Assembly (NCBI RefSeq): GCF_016756615.1
Contig: NZ_AP023262.1
Span: 3,163,501 to 3,227,500, forward strand
Length of the DNA: 64,000 nucleotides
Origin: Mesorhizobium sp. L-8-3
GTDB taxonomy: Bacteria; Pseudomonadota; Alphaproteobacteria; Rhizobiales; Rhizobiaceae
Direction: 5' to 3'
Position numbers and translations under genes: made by a program. Of the stretch, positions 8,753 to 16,525 are shown in pieces (position 1 is the stretch's first letter; every line of letters starts with the position of its first letter). The notes under the pieces are model-generated. The model was given only the letters and a program-made list of their open reading frames with translations. It was not told the DNA's origin and did no database searches.

Positions 8753-10051
8753 GGGACTGTCAGGAATTCTGTGCGCGAGGCCCGTTTTCGTCACCGACCG
8801 ACGAACCGTTCGCCGAAGACAATGGCGAATTGGGTCTTGGCCTCGAACCACTCGCGCGGCGGTCGTTTCCATTCCTCGGCCGCGTGGTTCAGAACCAGAT
8901 ATAGCAGCTTCATGGCGGCGTCGTCATTGGGGAAATGGCCCCGGGTTCGGACGGCGCGCCGCAGCTTGGAGTTGAGCGCCTCGATGGCGTTTGTGGTGTA
9001 GATGATGCGGCGCACGCCCTCAGGGAAAGCAAAGAACGGAATGACCTGTTGCCAATTGCGCCGCCAGCTCTGGGCGATCGCCGGGTAGCGCTGGCCCCAG
9101 TGACCGGCCTCGAACGCCTCCAGGGCCTGCAGGCCGGCCTCGGCGTCCATGGCCCGGTAGATCGCCCTGAGCGCCGGCACGACCGCCTTGCGGTCCTTCC
9201 ACGACACGAACTCCAGGGAATGGCGGATCAGGTGCACAATGCAGGTCTGCACCACGGTCTGGGGAAAGACGGCGTTGATCGCCTCGGGAAAGCCCTTCAG
9301 CCCGTCGACGACGGCGATCAGGACGTCGCCGACGCCGCGGTTCTTCAACTCGTTCATGACGCGCAGCCAGAACTTGGCGCCCTCGGTCTGTTCGATCCAG
9401 ATGCCCATGACCTCCTTGGTGCCGTCGGGCAGGATGCCGAGCGCGATGTAGACCGCCTTGTTGCGCACGAAGCCCTCGTCGCGGATCTTGACCCGAATGG
9501 CATCGAAGAAGACGACGGGATAGACCGCGTCCAGCGGCCGGTTCTGCCATTCGGCGACCTCCTCCAGCACCGCGTCGGTGACCGCCGAGATCAGGTCCGG
9601 CGAGACCTCGATGCCGTAGAGCTCCTCCAGATGGCCGCGGATCTCGCGCACCGTCATGCCGCGCGCATACATCGAGATGATCTTGTCGTCGAAGTCGGGA
9701 AACCGCCGCTGGTACTTGGCGACCAGCTTCGGATCAAAGGTGCCGGCCCGGTCGCGCGGGATCGCCAGCGTCATCTGTGACGTCCCCGTCAGCACCGTCT
9801 TCTTCGAATGATCGTTGCGGCGATTGGCGTTGCCGTCGGCACCTTCGTCCGCCAGGTGCTCGTCGAGCTCGGCGTTCAGAATGCGCTCCGAAAGCGCCTT
9901 CTTCAGGTCGTCGAGCAGACCGTCCTTGGCAAACAAATCCCTCGGATCACGACCGGCAAGCAGCTGATCCAGCAGTTCTTTCTCGATAGCCATGTGATGA
10001 TTCTCTCCTTTCCATCATCATGGCCTCACGCACAAAATTTTCGACACTCCC
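8753..10051 (-). mobile_element. Intact IS256-family insertion sequence, copy 1
   Basis: A 1299-bp element bounded by imperfect inverted repeats of about 29 bp (GGGACTGTC with GTGCGCGAGGCC at the left, GGGAGTGTC with GTGCGTGAGGCC at the right). It is flanked by a perfect 8-bp direct repeat, GATTCACC, at 8745-8752 and 10052-10059, the size expected for IS256-family transposition. It contains one uninterrupted transposase gene on the minus strand. It sits between the FecR-protein gene and the P1 peptidase gene and disrupts neither coding region. A second, nearly identical copy is at 34678-35977. Confidence 0.95.
8791..9993 (-). CDS. IS256-family transposase (intact)
   Basis: A 400-aa DDE transposase of the mutator/IS256 type. 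The N-terminal region (LLDQLLAGRDPRDLF, then LNAELDEHLADE and a RRNxHSKKTV segment) is the usual family start. Catalytic acidic residues are visible in PVVFFDAIRVKIRDEG, IAVVDGLKGFPEAI and YTTNAIEALNSKLRR, with the C-terminal WFEAKTQFAIVFGERF also typical. The frame has no stop or shift, so this copy can probably mobilise itself and the second copy in trans. The start ATG is preceded by a purine-rich site (aaaggagag). Confidence 0.95.
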   Translation of the reverse strand: MAIEKELLDQLLAGRDPRDLFAKDGLLDDLKKALSERILNAELDEHLADEGADGNANRRNDHSKKTVLTGTSQMTLAIPRDRAGTFDPKLVAKYQRRFPDFDDKIISMYARGMTVREIRGHLEELYGIEVSPDLISAVTDAVLEEVAEWQNRPLDAVYPVVFFDAIRVKIRDEGFVRNKAVYIALGILPDGTKEVMGIWIEQTEGAKFWLRVMNELKNRGVGDVLIAVVDGLKGFPEAINAVFPQTVVQTCIVHLIRHSLEFVSWKDRKAVVPALRAIYRAMDAEAGLQALEAFEAGHWGQRYPAIAQSWRRNWQQVIPFFAFPEGVRRIIYTTNAIEALNSKLRRAVRTRGHFPNDDAAMKLLYLVLNHAAEEWKRPPREWFEAKTQFAIVFGERFVGR

Positions 10052-10119
10052 GATTCACCTCCTCCAGGACCTTACCGTTCGGCTCGACAGGCGCGCTGGC
10101 ACGCTCCGCGCCGCAACAC

Positions 10120-11244
10120 TCAGTCTCGCAATCTTCCGTAACGGGCCAGCACGTCGACCAACGCTGCATGATCGATCGCAGTGACAGTCGCGCGGTCCCA
10201 CTCGGTGCCACCCAACGTCCTTGCCGCGACCATAGAATTGATGATCGCTTCTTCGGTTGCCTGCACGGCGGCCTCATAGACGGGGTCGAGCAGGTCGTCG
10301 TTCAATATCTCGATCGAGAAGCGGGCCGGAGAACGGTGGGGCAGCGGCCTTTCGCCCGCGGTCGAGAAGGCGAGGAAGATGTCGCCGGAACTGTTGCCGC
10401 CCACGGTTCCGGTGCGGCCGATGCCGAGCCCACCGCGGCGGGCGAGGCGCTGCAACTGGTGCGGCGCCAGCGGGACGTCGGTCGCGATGACGACGATGAT
10501 CGAGCCACGCTCCCCGACCTCGCGCAGCAGGCGGTTGCCGGTCAGATGCCGGCCGACGGGCACGCCCGAGATGGTCAGCCAGTCGCGCATGCCGAAATTG
10601 GCCTGGACGAGGACGCCGACCGCGTGCCGCCGCCCTCCGGCCTCGACCAGCCGCGAGGCGGTGCCGGTGCCGCCCTTGAATTCGTAGCAGATCATGCCGG
10701 TGCCGCCGCCGGTATTGCCTTCGGCGACCGGGCCGCCCGCCGCGGCCTCCAGGGCCTCGATGACGTCGTCCTCGGTCACCGGCTGCCCATTGATGTCGTT
10801 GAGCAGCCCGTCATAGGTTTCGGCCACGACCGGCATCAGCCAGAGATGATCCTCGCCGCTATAGGTCCGCGGATAGCGGCGCAGCATCCATTTGACCGCG
10901 GCGTGATGGGCGATGCCGACGGCGTGGGTGTTGGTGAGCAGCACCGGCCCGACGAAATAGCCGCCATCGGCGATCCAGTGGCTGCCGGTCATCTCGCCAT
11001 TGCCGTTGAAGCGATGGAAGCCGGCCCAGACCGGTCTCGGTTCGGCAGCGGCCGCATGGGGCATGATCGCCGTGACGCCTGTCCGTACCAGGCGCTTGCG
11101 GCCGGGCCGCGGCCGCTCTTCGATCATGGTTTTGAGGCCGACTGCGATGCCGGCGACGTCGGTTATCGCGTTCAGCGGGCCGGTGGTGCCCGGCAGATCG
11201 AGCCCGAGGTCGCGGGCACGGATGGTCTTTGGTTCGACAGTCAT
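10120..11244 (-). CDS. P1 (S58, DmpA/BapA-like) family peptidase
   Basis: A 374-aa member of the self-processing N-terminal-nucleophile peptidases that includes L-aminopeptidase D-Ala-esterase/amidase DmpA and beta-peptidyl aminopeptidases. The family start (LPGTTGPLNAITDVAGIAVG), the Asn/Gly-rich EGNTGGGTGMICYEFKGGTGTASR loop and the autoproteolytic site RGSIIVVIATD, with the Ser after Gly as new N-terminal nucleophile, are all visible. VGGNSSGDIFLAFSTA near the end completes the active site. It is the last gene of the minus-strand operon with an ABC importer, 15 bp from the permease, so it may hydrolyse an imported N-acylated or beta-amino compound. IS256 copy 1 lies 60 bp past its stop. 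Confidence 0.87.
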   Translation of the reverse strand: MTVEPKTIRARDLGLDLPGTTGPLNAITDVAGIAVGLKTMIEERPRPGRKRLVRTGVTAIMPHAAAAEPRPVWAGFHRFNGNGEMTGSHWIADGGYFVGPVLLTNTHAVGIAHHAAVKWMLRRYPRTYSGEDHLWLMPVVAETYDGLLNDINGQPVTEDDVIEALEAAAGGPVAEGNTGGGTGMICYEFKGGTGTASRLVEAGGRRHAVGVLVQANFGMRDWLTISGVPVGRHLTGNRLLREVGERGSIIVVIATDVPLAPHQLQRLARRGGLGIGRTGTVGGNSSGDIFLAFSTAGERPLPHRSPARFSIEILNDDLLDPVYEAAVQATEEAIINSMVAARTLGGTEWDRATVTAIDHAALVDVLARYGRLRD

Positions 11245-11259
11245 TGAGATGCGTTCCGG

Positions 11260-12090
11260 TTAGCCGCGGCGAGTACGGAAATAGAGGCCGAGCGATGCGA
11301 CGGCAAAGGAGAAGAGCAGCATCATCACGGCGATCGCGTTGATCTCCGGCTTGATGCCCCGCCGCAGCATGCCGAAAATGAAGATCGGCAGCGTCTGCGT
11401 GTCGACGCCGGCGATGAAATAGGTGATGACGAGGTCGTCCATCGAGATGATGAAGGCGAGCAGGGCGCCGCCGATGACGCCGGGCATCGCCTGCGGAAGG
11501 ATGATCCGCCGGAAGGTCGTCCATTCATTGGCGCCGAGATCGGCCGAGGCGTTCTCCAGCGACCGGTCCATGCCGGCGAGCCGCGCCGAGACGACGATGA
11601 AGACATAGGACACCAGGAAGCTGCATTGCCCGACGATGATCGTGGCGATGCCAAGCGAGGCGCCGATGCCGACGAAGAAAATGAGCAGCGCGATGCCGAG
11701 CACGATGTCGGGCATCAGCATCGGGGCGAACAAGAGCACGCGGTAGAACCGTTTCCCCAGGAAATTGAAGCGGTAGAGCGCCAGCGCCGTCGCGGTCCCC
11801 AGCGCCGTCGCGATCGTCGTGGTGAAGGTGGCGACGATCAGGCTGTTCTTGACCGCGTTGAGAAGCTGCTCCGTCGATTCGATATAGAGCGCGTTCTCCG
11901 ACACGGTGTTGCGCAGGCCGAAGATCTGCCGGTACCAGTCGAAGGTGAAGCCCGACCAGCGCATCATGTTCACCGGATCGGCATTGAAGGAATAGATGAC
12001 GATCAGTGCGATCGGCAGGTAGATGAAGGCGAAGAAGAGCAGCGTGTAGGCTGTCAGGCCGGCATTGCCGAGATGGCGCAACACTCTCAT
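11260..12090 (-). CDS. ABC transporter permease, PotC-type
   Basis: A 276-aa inner-membrane subunit of the polyamine/opine/spermidine class. About six helices are visible (LTAYTLLFFAFIYLPIALIVIYSF, VLLFAPMLMPDIVLGIALLIFFVGI and others). The coupling loop (LENASADLGANEWTTFRRIILPQAMPGVIGGALLAF) carries the EAA-like Gly typical of PotB/PotC proteins. It is 7 bp from the PotB-type gene upstream and 15 bp from the peptidase downstream, so one transcript is likely. Confidence 0.9.
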   Translation of the reverse strand: MRVLRHLGNAGLTAYTLLFFAFIYLPIALIVIYSFNADPVNMMRWSGFTFDWYRQIFGLRNTVSENALYIESTEQLLNAVKNSLIVATFTTTIATALGTATALALYRFNFLGKRFYRVLLFAPMLMPDIVLGIALLIFFVGIGASLGIATIIVGQCSFLVSYVFIVVSARLAGMDRSLENASADLGANEWTTFRRIILPQAMPGVIGGALLAFIISMDDLVITYFIAGVDTQTLPIFIFGMLRRGIKPEINAIAVMMLLFSFAVASLGLYFRTRRG

Positions 12091-12097
12091 GGCAGCC

Positions 12098-13006
12098 TCA
12101 CCGGATCACCGGCGCGTCGTCGCCGCGCCGCGCTTCATAGCGCACATAAAGGAACAGGATGACGAGGACCGTGGCCATCACCAGCATGGCGAGCGCCGCG
12201 CCGAAAGGCCAGTTGCGGGCGGCCAGGAACTGCTGCTCGATCAGGTTGCCGAGCATGATGACCTTGGCGCCGCCGAGTACCGCCGGGACAACGAAGTTCC
12301 CCGGAGCCGGAATGAAGACGATGGTGGAGCCTCCGACGATGCCGGGCAGGGTCAGCGGCAGGATCACCCGACGGAAGGTCTGGAAGGCGTTGGCGCCGAG
12401 GTCCTGCGAGGCGCGCACGAGCGACCAGTCGAGCTTCTCGACGCTGGCATAGACCGGCAGGAACATGAAGGGAATGAAGACATAGACCATGCCGAGAACG
12501 ATGGCGCCGTCGGTGTAGATGAGCTCCAGCGGCTCCGAGATCAGCCCCAGTTGCTGCAGCACCATATTGGCGAAGCCGGTCTTCTTCAGGATCAGGACCC
12601 AGATGAAGAGGCGCACGATCAGGCTGGCGAAAAAGGGCAGGGTGATCAGGAACAGAGCGAAATTCTTCCAGCGCGCCGGCAGCCTGCTCACCTGGAAGGC
12701 GGCGGGATAACAGACCAGCAAGGCAGCAAGCACTGTGATCAGTGCAATGCGCACGGAACGCAGGAAGATGGCGAGATAGACCGGATCGAACACCTCGAAT
12801 TCCGGGTCGGCGAAGCCGAGGATGCGCCCGTAGTTGTGCGGATAGAATTCCCATTCGACGCCGCCATAGAGGCCGGGCGCGAGGAGGCTGTAGACGATCA
12901 TGATCGCCAGCGGGCAGATGAAGAAGACGAGAAGGAAGATCGATGCCGGCCCGAGCAGCAGGCCAAGATGAGCGAAGCGCCGCCGGCGCTGGCTGGAAGC
13001 CTTCAT
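12098..13006 (-). CDS. ABC transporter permease, PotB-type
   Basis: A 302-aa inner-membrane permease. The first helix (LGLLLGPASIFLLVFFICPLAIMIVYSLL) follows a basic N-terminus, then about five more helices. The coupling loop is LVRASQDLGANAFQTFRRVILPLTLPGIVGGSTIVFIPAPGNFVVPAVLGG, close to PotB/PotH proteins including the PAPGNFVVP segment. Its start overlaps the stop of the ATPase gene by four bases. It should pair with the PotC-type protein to form the channel of a polyamine-like importer. Confidence 0.9.
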   Translation of the reverse strand: MKASSQRRRRFAHLGLLLGPASIFLLVFFICPLAIMIVYSLLAPGLYGGVEWEFYPHNYGRILGFADPEFEVFDPVYLAIFLRSVRIALITVLAALLVCYPAAFQVSRLPARWKNFALFLITLPFFASLIVRLFIWVLILKKTGFANMVLQQLGLISEPLELIYTDGAIVLGMVYVFIPFMFLPVYASVEKLDWSLVRASQDLGANAFQTFRRVILPLTLPGIVGGSTIVFIPAPGNFVVPAVLGGAKVIMLGNLIEQQFLAARNWPFGAALAMLVMATVLVILFLYVRYEARRGDDAPVIR

Positions 13007-14118
13007 GACGCTGTCTCCGCCGCGTCGATCAGATGGACCGCGGCGGGGTCGTAGGCGAGGCGTGCGGAGCGGCTCGCTTCGATCCTGGCGATCTCCTCCT
13101 GATGAGCGGCGGCGATGATCGCGAGCACCTTCTTGCCGGGCCTGGTTCTGCCGTGGATCTCGAAATTCGAGCCGGTGAAAACCACCTGTTCGACATCGAT
13201 GTCGAGTTGCGCGGAACGCCTGCCGTTCGCCGCGTCGCTGATCGAAAACTGCTCGGGGCGGATCAGGGCAGTAACGGTTTTGCCTTCCGCCGGTCCACCG
13301 CCCGACTTTGTCGCTGCGCGGATGAGGTCGCCTTCCGAAGAGGCCAGTTCGACGACTTCCGCGTCCCGCCGCCGAACCGTGCCGGGAAAGAGGTTGCTGG
13401 CGCCGACGAAGCGCGCCACGAAGCTGTTGCCGGGGTGGTTGTAGACCTCACGAGGCGTGTCGATCTGCTGGATCGATCCCTTGTCGAGGACGGCCACCCG
13501 GTTCGACATCGTCAGCGCCTCTTCCTGATCGTGGGTGACGAAGATGAAGGAAATGCCGAGTTCGGCCTGCAAGGTCTTGAGCTCGATCTGCATGGCCTGG
13601 CGCAAATTGCGGTCGAGCGCCGAAAGCGGCTCGTCGAGCAGAAGCAGCTTCGGACTGGCGCGCGCCAGCGCGACCCTCTGCTGCTGCCCGCCCGATAGCT
13701 GGCGCGGCTGCCGGCCCTGCAGGCCGGCGAGCCCGACGCGCTCCAGTGCCTCCCCGACCCGGCGATTGCGCTCGTCCCTGGCTGTGCCTGCGATGTCGAG
13801 CGCGTAGCCGACATTGTCGCCGACGCTCATATGCGGAAACAGCGCGTAGTTCTGGAACACGGTGTTCACGGGCCGCCGGTGCGGGGGCCTCTGGGTGACG
13901 TCCTCCCCGTCGATGCTGACCTTCCCGCCGTCGAGTTCGACGAAGCCGGAGATGGCATGGAGCAAGGTCGTCTTGCCGCAGCCGGAAGGGCCGAGCAGAG
14001 TCAGGAACTCGTTGCGGGCCACGTCGAGGTCGATGGCTTTCAGCGCGGCGATCGTCCCACCCTCAGGCAAGGGGAATTCTTTGGTCACCCGTTCCAGCCG
14101 AACGATGCTCTGCCGCAT
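13003..14118 (-). CDS. ABC transporter ATP-binding protein, PotA-type, with a shortened signature helix
   Basis: A 371-aa ATPase with Walker A GPSGCGKTT (43-51), Q-loop NTVFQNYALFPHMSV, signature LSGGQQQRV (141-149), Walker B LLLLDEP (158-164), an H-loop FVTHDQEEA and a C-terminal TOBE-like region (ALIRPEQFSISD). Between the signature and Walker B it reads VALARASPKLLLLDEP. PotA relatives normally have about three more residues here (ARAL..xPKLLLLDEP), so an in-frame deletion of about nine bases is likely and may affect activity. It is the first gene of the minus-strand operon, divergent from the binding-protein gene. A ribosome site (aggaggg) precedes the ATG. Confidence 0.88.
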   Translation of the reverse strand: MRQSIVRLERVTKEFPLPEGGTIAALKAIDLDVARNEFLTLLGPSGCGKTTLLHAISGFVELDGGKVSIDGEDVTQRPPHRRPVNTVFQNYALFPHMSVGDNVGYALDIAGTARDERNRRVGEALERVGLAGLQGRQPRQLSGGQQQRVALARASPKLLLLDEPLSALDRNLRQAMQIELKTLQAELGISFIFVTHDQEEALTMSNRVAVLDKGSIQQIDTPREVYNHPGNSFVARFVGASNLFPGTVRRRDAEVVELASSEGDLIRAATKSGGGPAEGKTVTALIRPEQFSISDAANGRRSAQLDIDVEQVVFTGSNFEIHGRTRPGKKVLAIIAAAHQEEIARIEASRSARLAYDPAAVHLIDAAETAS

Positions 14119-14157
14119 CCGCCACCCTCCTCGCGTCCCATGTCCGGATTGTTATCC

Positions 14158-14193
14158 TGATACCCATTGTGGAATGAAGTTACTTTGGTATCA
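14158..14193. promoter_or_regulatory. Candidate operator region between divergent PotA- and PotD-type genes
   Basis: An inverted pair TGATACC (14158-14164) and GGTATCA (14187-14193) encloses GAATGAAGTT (14172-14181). A close match of the inner part, GAATTAACTT, occurs at 16358-16367 before the amidohydrolase gene. This position between divergent genes fits a binding site for the locus RpiR regulator. The match is short and the assignment is inference. Confidence 0.35.
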
Positions 14194-14298
14194 TGCCAGG
14201 GTTCATGTCAATGCCCGGCTTCATGCCGCTGGGAGACCGCGGCGACGGCCAGGGAACGGCCGACCGGGCACCGAAAGACCTCAGAGGGAGACGACAGG

Positions 14299-15387
14299 AT
14301 GAAATCCGACTGGACCACGAAACCGCAGAAACTGCCGGACCGGGCCGCCCGCCGGTGGTGCTCGCTCGCGGGAGCAGCACTTCTCGCAATGGCCGCCGCC
14401 GCGGGGACCGCCAGGGCCGACGGCGAGCTCAACATCTACAATTGGGGCGAATACATCAATCCGGAGGTCCTGAAGAAGTTCGAGGCCGAGACCGGCACCA
14501 AGGTCAAGCTCGACACCTACGCCTCGAACGAGGAGATGCTGGCGAAAGTTCAGGCCGGCGCGACGGGCTACGACATCGTGTTTCCGTCGGTCCATATGCA
14601 TGACATCATGGCCAAGCTCGACCTCCTGGAGAAGACCGACATCAACCAGTATGAGGGCTTCAAGAACATCGAACCTTCCTTCCTTCGCGCGCAGTCCGAT
14701 CCGAAGGGCGAATACTGCCTGCCCTATGCCTGGGGGTCGGTCGGCATCGTCTACAACAGGGACATCCTCGGCAAGGACATCACCGGCTGGCGCGACCTGG
14801 TCGAGACCGTCAAGGCGAAGAACCTGAAGTTCAATCTGCTCGACGACATGCGCGAGGTGCTGGGCGTCGGGCTCATCCTCAACGGCAAGTCGGTCAACTC
14901 GACAGACCCGGAGGACCTGAAGCAGGCGGCCGATACGATCATAGCGATGAAGCCCTATGTCGCCGCCTTCACCTATGAAAGCCGGCCGATGGTCGAAGCG
15001 GGCGACGTCGCCGCCGGCCACTTCTTCGTCGGCGCCATGATCGATGTTTTCCGCGCGCCCGAGAAGCTCGGCTATGTGATCCCCGAAGAGGGCGCCACAA
15101 TGTACCAGGAGGACATCTGCGTCCTGAAGACGGCGCCCAACAAGGAGAACGCGATCAAGTTCATGCAGTTCTACACGCGTCCGGAGGTGGCCGCGCTGAA
15201 CATCGCCCAGCAGACTAACGGCACGCCGAACGCCCCGGCACGCGCGCTCACGCCCGACAACATCAAGAATTCCAGGGAGATCAATCCGCCCGACGAGTTG
15301 ATGGAGCGGCTGCAGATCTTCGTCGATCTCGGCCAGGACATCCGCAAGGTCGATCGCGCCTGGACCTCGGTCAAGACCGCGCAATGA
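14299..15387 (+). CDS. Extracellular solute-binding protein, PotD/PotF-type
   Basis: A 362-aa periplasmic binding protein; the start is chosen at the ATG after a purine-rich site (agggagacgacagg) and before a signal peptide (CSLAGAALLAMAAAAGTARA). The mature start GELNIYNWGEYINPEVLKKFEAETG is the hallmark of spermidine/putrescine-type binding proteins, and AWGSVGIVYNRD and MYQEDICVLKTAPNKENA match the family. It is divergent from the ATPase gene and belongs to the same importer. It overlaps the RpiR regulator start by four bases. The real ligand may be a polyamine, an opine or another amine; the sequence alone does not decide. Confidence 0.88.
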   Translation: MKSDWTTKPQKLPDRAARRWCSLAGAALLAMAAAAGTARADGELNIYNWGEYINPEVLKKFEAETGTKVKLDTYASNEEMLAKVQAGATGYDIVFPSVHMHDIMAKLDLLEKTDINQYEGFKNIEPSFLRAQSDPKGEYCLPYAWGSVGIVYNRDILGKDITGWRDLVETVKAKNLKFNLLDDMREVLGVGLILNGKSVNSTDPEDLKQAADTIIAMKPYVAAFTYESRPMVEAGDVAAGHFFVGAMIDVFRAPEKLGYVIPEEGATMYQEDICVLKTAPNKENAIKFMQFYTRPEVAALNIAQQTNGTPNAPARALTPDNIKNSREINPPDELMERLQIFVDLGQDIRKVDRAWTSVKTAQ

Positions 15388-16325
15388 TGCCTTGCGGCCA
15401 TCGCCGGGTTATGGAAGGCGGTGGCCGCGGCTTAATGTGCGGCGCGAAGCCCAAGGGAGCGGTCGAGATGCGGGCCAGAAGCATAGCGTCCAAATTGCGG
15501 TCTCCCGACCTGCGCCAGACCAAGTCGGACATATTGATCGCCAACTATATCGAGCGGAACCTGGCCGAGCTTCCGTTCGAGACAGCAAAGTCCATCGCCC
15601 AAAACGTCGGCGTCAGCCAGATGACGGTGGGGCGCTATCTGCGCAGGCTCGGCTATGACGGGCTCGAGGAGCTGAAGCGCGAGATGCGCCACGGCGCCAG
15701 CCGCACCGCCTGGCAGGTGAAAGGCAAGTTCGACCGGCTGCGGCAGGATGTCCGCGACGGCAGGCTGCTGGCGGAGTTGATCCAGCAGCAGATCGACGAT
15801 CTCGGGCATATGTACGAGATCACCGTCTCGCGCCAGTGGCAGCAGGCAGTCGACGTGCTGGTCAATGCCGAGGAGGTGTTTGTCGCCGCCTATCAGAATG
15901 TCCGCGGCGTTGCCCAGTATTTCGCCAGCCAGCTTTCCTATGCCCGGCCGAAGGTGCAGTTCGTCGACGGGCTCAACGGCACCTATGTCGAGCTGCTCGA
16001 CGGCAGCGGCAAGGATCGCTGCCTGTTCCTGTGCGACGTCCGGCGTTTCGCGAGCAAGGCCAAGCCGCTTGCCGAACAGGCGCGCGCCGCGGGCGTCAAG
16101 GTGATCCTCGTCTCCGACGATGCCTGCGTCTGGGCGCATGAGGTCTCCGACATCCCGATCATCATGCCTGGCGCGCGCGGCCCCCTTTGGGACGGTGCCG
16201 CGACGATGGTGGCGCTGCTCGACCTGATGATCAGCAACGTCGTCGTCGAGCTCGGCGACAACGTCAACGCCAGGGTCGACCGGCTGACCCGGCTCCAGGA
16301 CGTCTTCGGCGACTTCGAGGATTAA
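15384..16325 (+). CDS. RpiR/MurR-family transcriptional regulator
   Basis: Up to 313 aa from the overlapping ATG; an internal ATG at 15468 is also possible and fits the family start better (MRARSIASKLRSPDLRQTKSD). The N-terminal HTH_6 domain includes FETAKSIAQNVGVSQMTVGRYLRRLGYDG. The C-terminal half is a SIS sugar-phosphate-binding fold (VDVLVNAEEVFVAAYQNVRGVAQYF, later VKVILVSDDACVWAHEVSDIPIIMP). RpiR proteins usually repress neighbouring catabolic genes until a phosphorylated or amine-derived ligand binds. Being coupled to the binding-protein gene and upstream of the amidohydrolase, it is the likely regulator of this locus. Confidence 0.88.
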   Translation: MMPCGHRRVMEGGGRGLMCGAKPKGAVEMRARSIASKLRSPDLRQTKSDILIANYIERNLAELPFETAKSIAQNVGVSQMTVGRYLRRLGYDGLEELKREMRHGASRTAWQVKGKFDRLRQDVRDGRLLAELIQQQIDDLGHMYEITVSRQWQQAVDVLVNAEEVFVAAYQNVRGVAQYFASQLSYARPKVQFVDGLNGTYVELLDGSGKDRCLFLCDVRRFASKAKPLAEQARAAGVKVILVSDDACVWAHEVSDIPIIMPGARGPLWDGAATMVALLDLMISNVVVELGDNVNARVDRLTRLQDVFGDFED

Positions 16326-16357
16326 GGTCGCCGCGTTCACAAAATTACTTCGCGTGT

Positions 16358-16425
16358 GAATTAACTTGACAGGATCGCCGGTCGTTGTCAGTCTATAGTT
16401 AAAACACGGGTTCAAATAATGAACC
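16358..16425 (+). promoter_or_regulatory. Candidate promoter/operator upstream of the amidohydrolase gene
   Basis: GAATTAACTT (16358-16367) overlaps TTGACA (16366-16371), a good -35 hexamer; a TATAGT-like -10 follows at a longer than ideal distance. Downstream is a perfect palindrome GGTTCA-AATAA-TGAACC (16409-16425). The gap between the RpiR gene and the amidohydrolase gene is otherwise empty. This may be the regulated promoter of the amidohydrolase-CobW-ABC run. Confidence 0.35.
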
Positions 16426-16525
16426 GATGACGGGAACATAGGCCGGGCATTTCCGGCCGGGGCGAGGACCACGAGGCCGCACGATAGGCCATTGGAATCC
16501 CGCCCATGAAGGGAGGATCTCCGGC

